A stretch of DNA of 22,177 nucleotides from a virus, in IMG/VR virus record IMGVR_UViG_3300000928_001353, positions 1 to 22,177 of that record; one strand, 5' to 3'. A model generated the notes under the pieces. That model was given only the letters and a program-made list of their open reading frames with translations, was not told the DNA's origin and ran no database searches. Numbering within the stretch: the first letter of the stretch is position 1; every line of letters begins with the position of its first letter. This document shows, one piece after another, positions 15,501 to 22,075 of the stretch. The translations under genes and the position numbers were made by a program.

Positions 15501-18500
15501 TTAAAATTGCACCGCTACCATTGATAGTTGCTACTGTAATTGTAGCATTATTAGCGGTAGTTGCACCATCTAGTTTTGCACCTGCGACAGTAAATGTATG
15601 TCCTACACTATATCCACTACCGCCTGCTCTAATAGTTACTCCATAAGATGCACTTGGTGCTTTCTTTTTAGTAATATCAAACTTAGCCGCAGATCCGCCT
15701 GAGTCATTGTAGGTGTATGCAACATCTTGATGTCCATCTACTATAAAATCTAATACTTTACTAACACTACTAACTTCGTGTCTAACTAGTGTACCACTAG
15801 CATGTAAAATATCAATCTCACCTTTATTTTGCGGAGCATGTTCAAAGTCATATGCATATATGCTTAACTGTCCCGAAGCAAGTGTGTATCCACCTGTAAC
15901 AACAAGTGTTGGAGGTCCTAAGTTTACACTACCTGCTGATAGAGTAATATCGTTAGTTGTGTTGAATGTACCCGATGTGTCTTTTAAGTAAAGTTTTTTA
16001 CCTTTAGTTGTAAACACAACAGTACCTGTAGCACCTGTAACAGCCTGTGTTACTGTGTTACCTCTTGTACTTAATGTAAGTACATCTGCAAAGGTAAGTG
16101 TGATGTTTGCTTCTGCTGTCTTAGCAGGCATCACCATACCATCACGTAATGTTACACTATCTGGAATTTCGTTTGGATCACTACCGTTGGCAACTAGTCC
16201 AAAGTTACCGTATGCATTTGATCCGTTAAGTGATCTAATTTCACCACCTTTGTTTGCAAAGTATGAAGTATGACAATAGTAAGTAAACTGTGATACCATT
16301 TCTGATAAGCCACCGTTTGTAACAATAAGTCCATATCCTAAGTCATTAACTTGTGTAAAGTCATTACCTAGCATACTTCTATTACCAGCTGTCTGTACAG
16401 TAATCTCAATTGGACTAACACTACTAACTGTGTCTAAGTTAAATGAGTCTGCTAGTGTTCCTGTCCAGCCAGTGCCGTTATTACTTGATCTATCAAGTAT
16501 AAGTGTTGCAGTACCTAATGCTGGATCCCAATCTCTAACTGCGTTAACCTGGAAACGTTGCCCGTCAATATAAAACGGAGCTGGTGTTTGTGGCTTCTTA
16601 ATAAACAAACCTGTACCTGCACTTGATCTAACATCAACTTGGTATATGCTATCTTTATTAATAACTTCCATTGGAGTATTACCAGTGTAAGCATCAACTA
16701 GCATACCACCTCTAAATGCTTGTCTGTTTAAACTTTGTGAAAAACTTGACCCTGTTTGACAGTATGGTGATTTAGTTAATACTTGACCATCAGGATCAAG
16801 TACCATCATAAATCCGCCGTGTCCTTGTACACTAATATTTCTAATAATAGTAGCATCGTTCATCATAAACACATCAAGTAATCTATTGTGTTTAGGCGGA
16901 TTGTAACTACCGTTGTTAAAGAATGTTATAACATCAACTAGCGAATTTAAGTTAGTTTGTGTATTTGCTTCAGGAGTTAGGCTTGAGTCAATTATTTGTG
17001 GAACTGTTGATCCTAATTTTGAACCCCAAGCACTATTTGCTAGTACTCCTGCTGTAATTGTTTTAAGATAGTTAATAGCCGCAACAGTTTCAGTTTCTTG
17101 TCCTGCTACTGATCCTGAATAATAAGCACCTTGGTTCTTTAATGATTCAGCTCTTCCACCTGTTACAAGATCTTTAATAAAGCCATCAATAATGTAACCA
17201 GTATCACGTCTACACTTAGCTTCAGTATAACTTAAACTTGGATACGTGGCATTAATATAAAGTATTGTTTCTTCAATAATAAATTGTTTATTTTTCGTTA
17301 TTAATTTTGCAGATTGTTTAAAATTACCTGGGTTAGTAATGCCACTATTACCTACATTAACATCAATAAGATTATTTGTAAGATAATGTTTACCAAAGTA
17401 TCCTACTACATTGCCTGTTAGTGGATCAACATATCCACCACCTGCTGTTGGAATATTAGTATCTGCAAATCCTGTAATACTACTATTTGCACTACCTGTT
17501 AGGTTATCAAATAGGTAGTCTCTATAAAAATATGTATTTGCCCATGGGCTTTGTGATGATCTATCATTTGGTGAAATAATACAACGTCTAAACTCGTCAC
17601 CTTTAATTGATGTGTTTTGAGGAACTTTAATTGGAAAGTCTTCAAAGTATCTACCTGATTCAACAAACACTGTTGCTTCTTGGTACTTAACTGTGTTAGC
17701 ATATTCAACTTCTTCACCTGCTATAAATTCAACTGGCTCTAATAATTGAAGTTGTAATTGGTCTTGATTTGAAGGTGTTACAGTAGCAGGATCGTTTTCA
17801 TACAAGTAACTAACAATCTTACCTAACGCACCACTGGTTTTTCCTCTAACAGTTTTACCAGGAAGTATGTCTGTGTTTGACGGATCACCTTGATCAACAA
17901 ATCCATTACCACCGTTAGCAATATTAACTTCATAAACGCTACCATCAACAGTTGCAGGTGCTTCAAACACACCGTCAGTAATAATACTTGTAACAATATC
18001 AAATTTTGCCGCAACACTGTTTAGCCCTGTAGTATCAACAACTTGTCCTGAATCAATTGTTTGTGAATATAATGTTTGTAATGCTGTAATTGTATTGTTT
18101 TGTAATACATCAGATACTAGTGATTTAGCTTTAGCAATACCTGCTAGTGTTTCTGTTCTTTGTGTACTGATTGATACAGCCGCACTTGAGTTTGCATAAT
18201 ATCTCAAACCAGCAGTCTTACTTAAGAAGTTTGCATTGTTTCCTGATAGTGTATCAAGATAAGCAGACTTAATAATTAATCCTATATCTCTAGCACACAA
18301 GTCAGCATCATAAGTTAAGTTTGGATATGTTGCATTAATAAATGCGACTACTTCCGCCTTAATAAATTCAAGGTTTGCATCAAGTAATGTTCTAACCGGA
18401 AGTCTACCAGATACAATACTCTGAATACCTACGCTTTGTGTTAGTGCTTTATTAGCTGTACTACCGTATGTAATAGTTTGTTTATAAGGACCTAGCTCTT

Positions 18501-19677
18501 CTCTCGAAGCAATCATTAATTCTTCTACCTTACGACATGCCGCACCAACTGTTTTATAAGCAAAACTTAAACTACGTCCTTCTTTACCTACAGGAACTCC
18601 AGTTTGCCTATCATCACCTTTTGTACTAACAAAAAAGTTAGTAGTTGATTGGTGACTAGATTGATCAACATAAAATTTTGTAGCCGCTTGTTTGCTTGCT
18701 TGGTCTGCCGCTTGTCCTGCTAAGTCGCCTGGATGATCACTTAGATACAATGGGCCTTCCATAGTATCACCTTGTCTACGTGTTACTGCATTTCTAGGAA
18801 GTACTTCGTCTGAAGTGTAATAGCCTGCTAATGATGCAACATAAGTTTGGTCAAGTAAAGTTTGTGTTCCACTACCGCCTGTCGCTTGTAGTCTGTTTGA
18901 ATTATTAATAGAATCATTTAGTGTAGGAAATAGTGCAATAGTATCTTTATCTATTACTCTAATATAAAAGGTAGTACCAATATTAAGATTAGTAGCCGCA
19001 CTACCAGTAGAATTATAAGTTACAGCAACACCATTTGCCGCTCTATCATACCCATGTCCAGTAATTACTAAATTACCACTACTGTTATAATTTGCAATAG
19101 TTAATGTGTATTCTGTAGCGTCTGCAGGTTCTGCTCGAACACCACCTTGTTTGTTTGGTACTCCGCCTTTTGTATATCTCTGATCAGCGTATTGTTTATC
19201 AATGGCTAAGTCGTCAATAGTAAATGATCCACCGTACTTATTAACAAATGCAGTAGCCGCATTATCAGTAACTGATATATTACCTATACCAAAACCTTGA
19301 CCATTTAAAGGTCCACTTAGCTTAGGACTAATATCTTGAGAAAGTTTACTGTTACCAGCTGTGATAATTAACTTTCCAGACTGTGTGTAATTATAACTTA
19401 TTGTATCGTCTGTGGCATCGCCTGTTAATGCACCGTCCGATGCTAGGGTTAATCCTTCAACTCCATCTTCTGTAGGTTTAATTCCTAGAATCTGACTTGC
19501 TAATCCTGAATAACTATCAGGTGTATCACCTAAGTTACTAAAATTAATCTGTCCGCCGATACCAAATACTGCATACAGTTCTTGGAAGTTCTCATTGGTT
19601 TTACGGAAAGCTTCGCGGATTGCATCGCCTGTACCGTCATTACCCTCTACACCAATATCTACAATTTCTCTTGCCAT
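12595..19677 (-). CDS. 2360-residue fibre or baseplate-type structural protein
   Basis: It begins with the shared module (MAREIVDIGVEGNDGTGDAI, then REAFRKTNENFQELY). AATKFYVD-type tail-fibre motifs occur near residue 335 (KQAATKFYVDQ) and residue 1812 (HAATKAYVDG). From about residue 350 it shows a start typical of beta-helix proteins (FFVSTKGDDRQTG...SFAYKTVGAAC) and later VFVESGRYFEDFPIKVPQNT (about 665-685) and NISVQGHGGFMM, suggesting a parallel beta-helix. Two copies of a helical INATYP...C.RD.G module are inserted (447-526 and 808-883). The C-terminal 120 residues (YADLAENYTADEIYTPGTVV, then VALQGRVPC and GDMLVTS) form a domain I recall at the end of marine phage fibre proteins, perhaps for trimerisation or tip formation. 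A GGAG RBS precedes the start, 12 nt after the IscA-like gene. A large fibre is likely; a T4 homologue cannot be assigned. Confidence 0.86.
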   Translation of the reverse strand: MAREIVDIGVEGNDGTGDAIREAFRKTNENFQELYAVFGIGGQINFSNLGDTPDSYSGLASQILGIKPTEDGVEGLTLASDGALTGDATDDTISYNYTQSGKLIITAGNSKLSQDISPKLSGPLNGQGFGIGNISVTDNAATAFVNKYGGSFTIDDLAIDKQYADQRYTKGGVPNKQGGVRAEPADATEYTLTIANYNSSGNLVITGHGYDRAANGVAVTYNSTGSAATNLNIGTTFYIRVIDKDTIALFPTLNDSINNSNRLQATGGSGTQTLLDQTYVASLAGYYTSDEVLPRNAVTRRQGDTMEGPLYLSDHPGDLAGQAADQASKQAATKFYVDQSSHQSTTNFFVSTKGDDRQTGVPVGKEGRSLSFAYKTVGAACRKVEELMIASREELGPYKQTITYGSTANKALTQSVGIQSIVSGRLPVRTLLDANLEFIKAEVVAFINATYPNLTYDADLCARDIGLIIKSAYLDTLSGNNANFLSKTAGLRYYANSSAAVSISTQRTETLAGIAKAKSLVSDVLQNNTITALQTLYSQTIDSGQVVDTTGLNSVAAKFDIVTSIITDGVFEAPATVDGSVYEVNIANGGNGFVDQGDPSNTDILPGKTVRGKTSGALGKIVSYLYENDPATVTPSNQDQLQLQLLEPVEFIAGEEVEYANTVKYQEATVFVESGRYFEDFPIKVPQNTSIKGDEFRRCIISPNDRSSQSPWANTYFYRDYLFDNLTGSANSSITGFADTNIPTAGGGYVDPLTGNVVGYFGKHYLTNNLIDVNVGNSGITNPGNFKQSAKLITKNKQFIIEETILYINATYPSLSYTEAKCRRDTGYIIDGFIKDLVTGGRAESLKNQGAYYSGSVAGQETETVAAINYLKTITAGVLANSAWGSKLGSTVPQIIDSSLTPEANTQTNLNSLVDVITFFNNGSYNPPKHNRLLDVFMMNDATIIRNISVQGHGGFMMVLDPDGQVLTKSPYCQTGSSFSQSLNRQAFRGGMLVDAYTGNTPMEVINKDSIYQVDVRSSAGTGLFIKKPQTPAPFYIDGQRFQVNAVRDWDPALGTATLILDRSSNNGTGWTGTLADSFNLDTVSSVSPIEITVQTAGNRSMLGNDFTQVNDLGYGLIVTNGGLSEMVSQFTYYCHTSYFANKGGEIRSLNGSNAYGNFGLVANGSDPNEIPDSVTLRDGMVMPAKTAEANITLTFADVLTLSTRGNTVTQAVTGATGTVVFTTKGKKLYLKDTSGTFNTTNDITLSAGSVNLGPPTLVVTGGYTLASGQLSIYAYDFEHAPQNKGEIDILHASGTLVRHEVSSVSKVLDFIVDGHQDVAYTYNDSGGSAAKFDITKKKAPSASYGVTIRAGGSGYSVGHTFTVAGAKLDGATTANNATITVATINGSGAILTATVTGTIAATTHTPKHDGQVYKLSFTTSNSGFDNDGLIENTDEDTSVTYRQNQAFVLEGVANPSSLTTRPSTAIQFDEQPKFTYRTVAFTITESTGEALANNTVLTNFDATFDYVRLIVDKTNAAANTYAGAGGTTMGATAGDDVIAIEELTALSDRERISRNDMIIAWAGKLHTVSNYIDRGTYATVNISEIANSDLNLSSNQTGLHASVVLSGSQTTTLRAGLPSGAPGDVTISISTCRATGHDFLDIGTGGFNTSNYPNVLLGDPQPPVQANEINERNKGRVFFVSTDQDGFFRVGRFFTVDQGTGTVTFAGSIALSNLDGIGFKRGVVVAEFSTDNGMTANGSDIVPTQSAVRGYVNRRLGWDHNGLVANNIIGSGALAADGSVSLTGNMNLGSNQITNLLAPSANSHAATKAYVDGVVDNFDSVEELRNTEFNNVAADQLLVFTGKKRLIVDADTIGGTGTWAAAQNFAQASSSSTGTVVDVETTTDPILGNIQIITYTATAGTVANGGDKIIVTSGPTADILDGPFDEIANAVADGNSSMAVTVTRTAGSTSALYSFAAGSIDNAAVSATAAIVQSKLNMNAASTRADATGIAQSDLGLASFDAGDFTVTDGWVTLKGGGVDFADLPSIADLRVIGNISGGASTPTEVPITTISANSSLVMTKATGEVRVSKLVVGAADTNVILQPKSGAATTIQMLTPGGATILEATGTSLITTEFPGSIDVGNSGANTQSTLQTNSNFAAEARISSDWIYTNFIEAANEKGTGSTGIALGADTGKSVAGEIALLVKDGATTKNPFKFSATGVVPDATNTYNIGSSTLTYNTMYATTFSGTATSAKYADLAENYTADEIYTPGTVVMFGGTHEVTQSNVKGTTKVAGVVSTNPAYLMNSELENGVAVALQGRVPCNVIGTVEAGDMLVTSNIPGYAIVDNSPAIGTVLGKAVGTKQDADKGIVEIVVGRV
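17030..17256 (-). repeat. Helical INATYP/CRRD module, copy 2
   Basis: Residues about 808-883 of the 2360-residue protein: INATYPSLSYTEAKCRRDTG, then D-L-V-T-G-G, YYSGSVAGQETETVAAINYL and a VLAN end. It aligns with copy 1 at INATYP.L.Y....C.RD.G.II, a YY pair, and ET..AI..(K/L). Confidence 0.65.
18100..18339 (-). repeat. Helical INATYP/CARD module, copy 1
   Basis: Residues about 447-526 of the 2360-residue protein: INATYPNLTYDADLCARDIG, then DTLSGNNANFL, YYANSSAAVSISTQRTETLA and a VLQNN end. It is a helical insertion in an otherwise beta-rich protein and matches copy 2 at most of the same positions. Confidence 0.65.
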
Positions 19678-19689
19678 TTCTTACTCCGT

Positions 19690-20055
19690 TTATATAGCAG
19701 GTACTGCTAACTTATCCATATCAAAGTTTACACTCACACCGCACCCACAACTGCTCTGTGCATTAGGATTAATGATATCAAACATTGACCCCATAATATC
19801 TTTTTTATAATCTATTTTAGTCCCAAATAAGAACATCATACTTGCGGCACCTACAATAAATGTGCAATTTTCTGTAGCATAAATTATTTGATCATCATCA
19901 AGTAGTTCAGTTGCTGTAGAATATGTTCCCCATTCGTATTCAAAACCAGCACACCCTCCACCTTTCATGTTTAGCGTAACAGCATAAACTTCGTGTTCTT
20001 TACAAATTGTAGTAACTTGTGCTTTTGCGGCGTCTGTAAGCGTACAAATATCCAT
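19690..20055 (-). CDS. A-type iron-sulfur cluster carrier (IscA/ErpA/HesB-like)
   Basis: A 121-residue protein, about the normal length of the family. It has the three invariant cysteines of A-type carriers: C35 in KGGGCAGFEYEW (family motif GGCSGF.Y) and C103/C105 in SSCGCGVSV (family CxCG), with the expected spacing of about 67 residues. Such proteins hold or deliver Fe-S clusters or iron to apo-proteins. They are known in marine T4-like phages, but their target is not established. The start at 20055 has an AAGGAG RBS and the late motif at 20074-20083. The 2360-residue structural gene follows after 12 nt, so the two are probably one late transcript. It is cytosolic, with no signal sequence. 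The carrier assignment is firm; its role in infection is inference. Confidence 0.92.
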   Translation of the reverse strand: MDICTLTDAAKAQVTTICKEHEVYAVTLNMKGGGCAGFEYEWGTYSTATELLDDDQIIYATENCTFIVGAASMMFLFGTKIDYKKDIMGSMFDIINPNAQSSCGCGVSVNFDMDKLAVPAI

Positions 20056-20067
20056 TGGATCTCCTTG

Positions 20068-20097
20068 TTGTAAGTATTTATCGATAGTTTTTATAAT
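20068..20097 (+). promoter_or_regulatory. Sigma-70-like promoter for the zinc-ribbon gene
   Basis: The plus strand has TTGTAA (20068-20073), an 18-nt spacer and a perfect TATAAT (20092-20097). The start codon is at 20116, so the leader would be very short (about 12 nt) and without a clear RBS. It overlaps the divergent late motif of the IscA-like gene. Confidence 0.5.
20074..20083 (-). promoter_or_regulatory. T4-type late promoter motif before the IscA-like gene
   Basis: The minus strand reads CGATAAATAC, matching NATAAATA, with an AAGGAG RBS between it and ATG 20055. It heads the transcription unit of the carrier and the giant fibre genes. Confidence 0.65.
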
Positions 20098-20115
20098 CTT
20101 AATGTAAATATAGTT

Positions 20116-20403
20116 ATGTTCTTAGAAGAAAAAAATATTAAGACCCGGCATGTAAGAAAGTCTAAATCAGGCAAGGAACACACTTATTTTAGAGAAAAAC
20201 ATATTGTTATACTACGGTGTGATAGTTGTAAAACAGCATTTGAACGCCCAAGAGGTAGCATGGACCCTAAACGGTTAACTAATAATTATTTTCATGTGTG
20301 TAGTAACTGTGATTCTAAACGATTTGCACAGAAAAAAGGTGTAGAAAAGAAGCAGATATGGAATGTATCTGCTTCTAGTGATCTTCCTATTGGTAGATTG
20401 TAA
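20116..20403 (+). CDS. 95-residue zinc-ribbon protein
   Basis: This is the only convincing plus-strand gene. Two CxxC pairs, C35-D-S-C38 and C62-S-N-C65, are separated by a basic segment (FERPRGSMDPKRLTNNYFH) and would coordinate one zinc as a ribbon. The rest is lysine-rich (KTRHVRKSKSGK, RFAQKKGVEKK), which fits nucleic-acid binding. The MDPKRL.NNYFHVC.NCD.KRFAQ.KGVEKK region resembles a conserved hypothetical protein I recall from T4-like cyanophages; its function is not known to me. The sigma-70-like promoter suggests early or middle expression, unlike its divergent late neighbour. It may be HNH-derived or regulatory, but no HNH catalytic set is visible. An 11-bp inverted repeat lies near its 3' end, and the stop abuts the convergent 54-residue gene. 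Confidence 0.85.
   Translation: MFLEEKNIKTRHVRKSKSGKEHTYFREKHIVILRCDSCKTAFERPRGSMDPKRLTNNYFHVCSNCDSKRFAQKKGVEKKQIWNVSASSDLPIGRL
20341..20376 (-). terminator. Rho-independent-type terminator for leftward transcription, inside the zinc-ribbon gene
   Basis: A perfect 11-bp inverted repeat (20348-20358 and 20366-20376) encloses a 7-nt loop. On the minus strand the stem is followed by T-rich sequence (TTCTTTTCT), as expected of an intrinsic terminator, and it lies about 28 nt beyond the stop of the 54-residue gene. No T tract follows on the plus strand. The stem is only moderately GC-rich. Confidence 0.6.
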
Positions 20404-20568
20404 TTACTCTGACTTGTAAATAGTCCAAGCACCGTATGCTATGGCCGCATATGCGGCTAACTTAGCAAATGGTCCTGCAATTAATATAATTAAGCCTACT
20501 GCAACTAGCATTGCACCATCCCATGAAGTACGCTCATCAAGTCTACTTGTAATCCATTTTTTTATCAT
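20404..20568 (-). CDS. 54-residue membrane microprotein
   Basis: The frame reads MIKKWITSRLDERTSWDGAM and then a hydrophobic segment of about 24 residues (LVAVGLIILIAGPFAKLAAY and onward), ending AWTIYKSE. This is one predicted transmembrane helix or hairpin after a positively charged, amphipathic N-terminus, suggesting an inner-membrane protein with N-terminus in the cytoplasm. The start at 20568 has a good RBS (GGAG 7 nt upstream). The stop directly abuts the stop of the convergent zinc-ribbon gene. I recall very similar small proteins in marine T4-like phages, annotated only as hypothetical. It is too short to be a canonical holin, though a membrane role in lysis or superinfection cannot be excluded. 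Confidence 0.82.
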   Translation of the reverse strand: MIKKWITSRLDERTSWDGAMLVAVGLIILIAGPFAKLAAYAAIAYGAWTIYKSE

Positions 20569-20828
20569 TGCTTTTCTCCGTTTTTATGCCGTTTATTTTT
20601 ATTATATAATTTTAACTATCAGTGAATCGTCTTAATAATTCGAGTCGATCAGTCTTTCTGCATAGGTAGTTTTTCGATTTCTATGACTTTAGCTAGTACT
20701 AACTTTCGTTCCCTTCGTTACACATAAAAATAAACACTATAATTAACGGCTCCAGGATAAAGGATCTTGTCCACTATATGGTACGCACCTTGCTACCTAT
20801 TATCAGTCATATTAGCTACCCAAATAAG
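20569..20828 (-). other. 260-nt gap with no intact gene
   Basis: No ORF with a start and RBS is seen on either strand, and no tRNA fold. The frame of uvsE continues as protein-like stretches broken by stops: LIWVANMTDNR, then QGAYHIVDKILYPGAVNYSV, then RRERKLVLAKVIEIEKLPMQ, then STRIIKTIH, interrupted by TAG, TAG, TAA and TGA. This may be a decayed coding remnant or chance; an untranslated RNA is also possible. Confidence 0.35.
20601..20606 (-). promoter_or_regulatory. Possible -10 element for the 54-residue gene
   Basis: A minus-strand TATAAT lies within the palindrome ATTATATAAT, about 33 nt before the start codon. No good -35 hexamer is found at 16-18 nt; the nearest (TTCACT) is only 14 nt away. 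Weak. Confidence 0.3.
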
Positions 20829-21932
20829 CTATGCTGGAATCATCGGAGCCTTGGCTATGTTTAATGAATCCAATGTACTGAATGTATCAACTACAGGTTC
20901 TTTGCATAGTGTATTTATCCTATGGTTATTAAGGGCAATAGAAGCAAGATTTTTGCATTTAGATTCTACCATAATATCAGCATAGTCTAAGAATGTTAGT
21001 GCCCAGTCATTTACTGCATTGTTCCACATGTAATCACTATGGGCTCTTAGTTTCGCTTTTTTGTATCCTTGCTCTTCCAAGGTTCGAAAGTTTGGTCTAG
21101 TTCCCGTATTATGTAGCGGGAGAAGATCCTCTCTACTAACACTATAATGAATAGTAGGACGCACACCACGCCAGCTATCAATAATACGTTTAAATCTGTC
21201 GTCGGTAGGTTCAATATACTCTCCTCTAGTGTTGCACCAATGATGGTGAATATCTAACACAAGAGCGAGATCTTTTTCAAGTTCGAGGCTGTGTTCGATT
21301 CCCCATTTGTTTTCGTCGTTTTCGATGGTAATACAGTTTCTTGCTTCAGGCGTGAGTCTTTTAAGTGCGTCTTTGATACCGGCTGGACCTTTGCGACCTG
21401 AGATGTGGACGTTACACTTGAAGTCTTGGAAGGTCTTACCATATCCCATCCACCTGATGATATCCACATGATATTCAAACTCCTCTATACTACGTTCAAC
21501 AATGTCGGGGCTATCACTAGCAAGCACAGTAAACTGACCAGGGTGCATACTAAGCCGTACGTCGAGAAGACGAGCCAACCTGCCGACCTTTGCAAGATGA
21601 ACTGCACAGTACTCACGTACATCAGGTAGCCGCCAGTAGTAACACCAGTCACGCTGAGTGTAAACAGGCAGTATGTCAGAGCCAAGCCTAACCATTCGTA
21701 ATTCATTTGGTAATCCTCCTACATATTCAATTAAGTTATAATAACTTTGTATGTTGTGGACCATTATGTCCCACAACCTTTGTTCTGCAACTTCTTTAGT
21801 CTGTCGATTTAACCATTGTACTGTTGTACACTTCGTATTTAGTGGTCGTTGAATTTCTTCAAGTAGTTTTTTCTTCTGCGTCTGATCGTGATGCATAAAC
21901 TTGCATGCAAAGCCTATTCGTTTAGTTACCAT
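20829..21932 (-). CDS. uvsE: UV damage endonuclease, UvsE/UVDE family
   Basis: A 367-residue TIM-barrel-type enzyme starting MVTKRIGFACKFMH, the family's usual K.R.G.A beginning. Likely metal-binding residues are visible: H130 in SMHPGQF, E204 in TIENDENKW, and the histidine cluster 229-231 in LDIHHHWC, followed by HYSVS and VESKCKNLA near the end. Enzymes of this family nick DNA 5' to cyclobutane dimers and 6-4 photoproducts, starting an alternative excision repair. That suits a phage in sunlit water. It starts within a possible 49-residue ORF (7-nt overlap) and downstream of a strong sigma-70-like promoter at 22047-22075, suggesting early expression. The length is near that of bacterial homologues, with some C-terminal extension. 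Confidence 0.92.
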   Translation of the reverse strand: MVTKRIGFACKFMHHDQTQKKKLLEEIQRPLNTKCTTVQWLNRQTKEVAEQRLWDIMVHNIQSYYNLIEYVGGLPNELRMVRLGSDILPVYTQRDWCYYWRLPDVREYCAVHLAKVGRLARLLDVRLSMHPGQFTVLASDSPDIVERSIEEFEYHVDIIRWMGYGKTFQDFKCNVHISGRKGPAGIKDALKRLTPEARNCITIENDENKWGIEHSLELEKDLALVLDIHHHWCNTRGEYIEPTDDRFKRIIDSWRGVRPTIHYSVSREDLLPLHNTGTRPNFRTLEEQGYKKAKLRAHSDYMWNNAVNDWALTFLDYADIMVESKCKNLASIALNNHRINTLCKEPVVDTFSTLDSLNIAKAPMIPA

Positions 21933-22075
21933 TTTTTATATTGTCCGTCAATTTCATGTGTGCCTGAGTTTGACCACGCCCATTGTATACAGTTGTACCA
22001 TGCATAGTGTGGATGTTGTCGTAGTTTTTTGTACCATTGTTTAAATAGTATAACACGTTTGCGTAACTTTGTCAA
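21926..22075 (-). CDS. Possible 49-residue microprotein with a TTG start
   Basis: The frame begins at TTG 22075, overlapping the upstream stop as TTGA, and ends with a TAA that overlaps the uvsE start (ATGGTAA). The product is rich in aromatic and basic residues: TKLRKRVILFKQWYKKLRQH, then PHYAWYNCIQWAWSNSGTHE, ending YKKW. Its amino-acid make-up and exact fit between two genes argue for real coding, but there is no ATG in frame and the RBS is weak. A sigma-70-like promoter overlaps its 5' end and would start transcripts inside it. Alternatives are a leader region of uvsE or a frameshifted tail of the upstream gene. Confidence 0.45.
   Translation of the reverse strand: MTKLRKRVILFKQWYKKLRQHPHYAWYNCIQWAWSNSGTHEIDGQYKKW
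22047..22075 (-). promoter_or_regulatory. Strong sigma-70-like promoter for uvsE
   Basis: The minus strand has a perfect TTGACA (22070-22075), a 17-nt spacer and TATACT (22047-22052), which is five of six to the -10 consensus. It overlaps the stop codon of the upstream gene. This is the best host-type promoter in the window and suggests early transcription of uvsE by the host polymerase. Confidence 0.65.

Noticed and set aside
20639-20646. TTCGAGTC, resembling a tRNA T loop
   Set aside because: The flanking bases do not pair into a T stem, and no acceptor or anticodon stem could be placed.
20738-20743. Plus-strand TATAAT in the gap downstream of uvsE
   Set aside because: No -35 hexamer at suitable spacing and no plus-strand gene follows; it would only make antisense RNA to uvsE.
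20912-20918. ATAAATA late motif on the minus strand within uvsE
   Set aside because: It is coding (HRINTL), more than 340 nt from the next start, and no RBS follows; chance is the simpler reading.
21405-21706. Open frames on both strands overlapping uvsE
   Set aside because: They are alternative frames of a well-supported gene, with no RBS or recognisable product.
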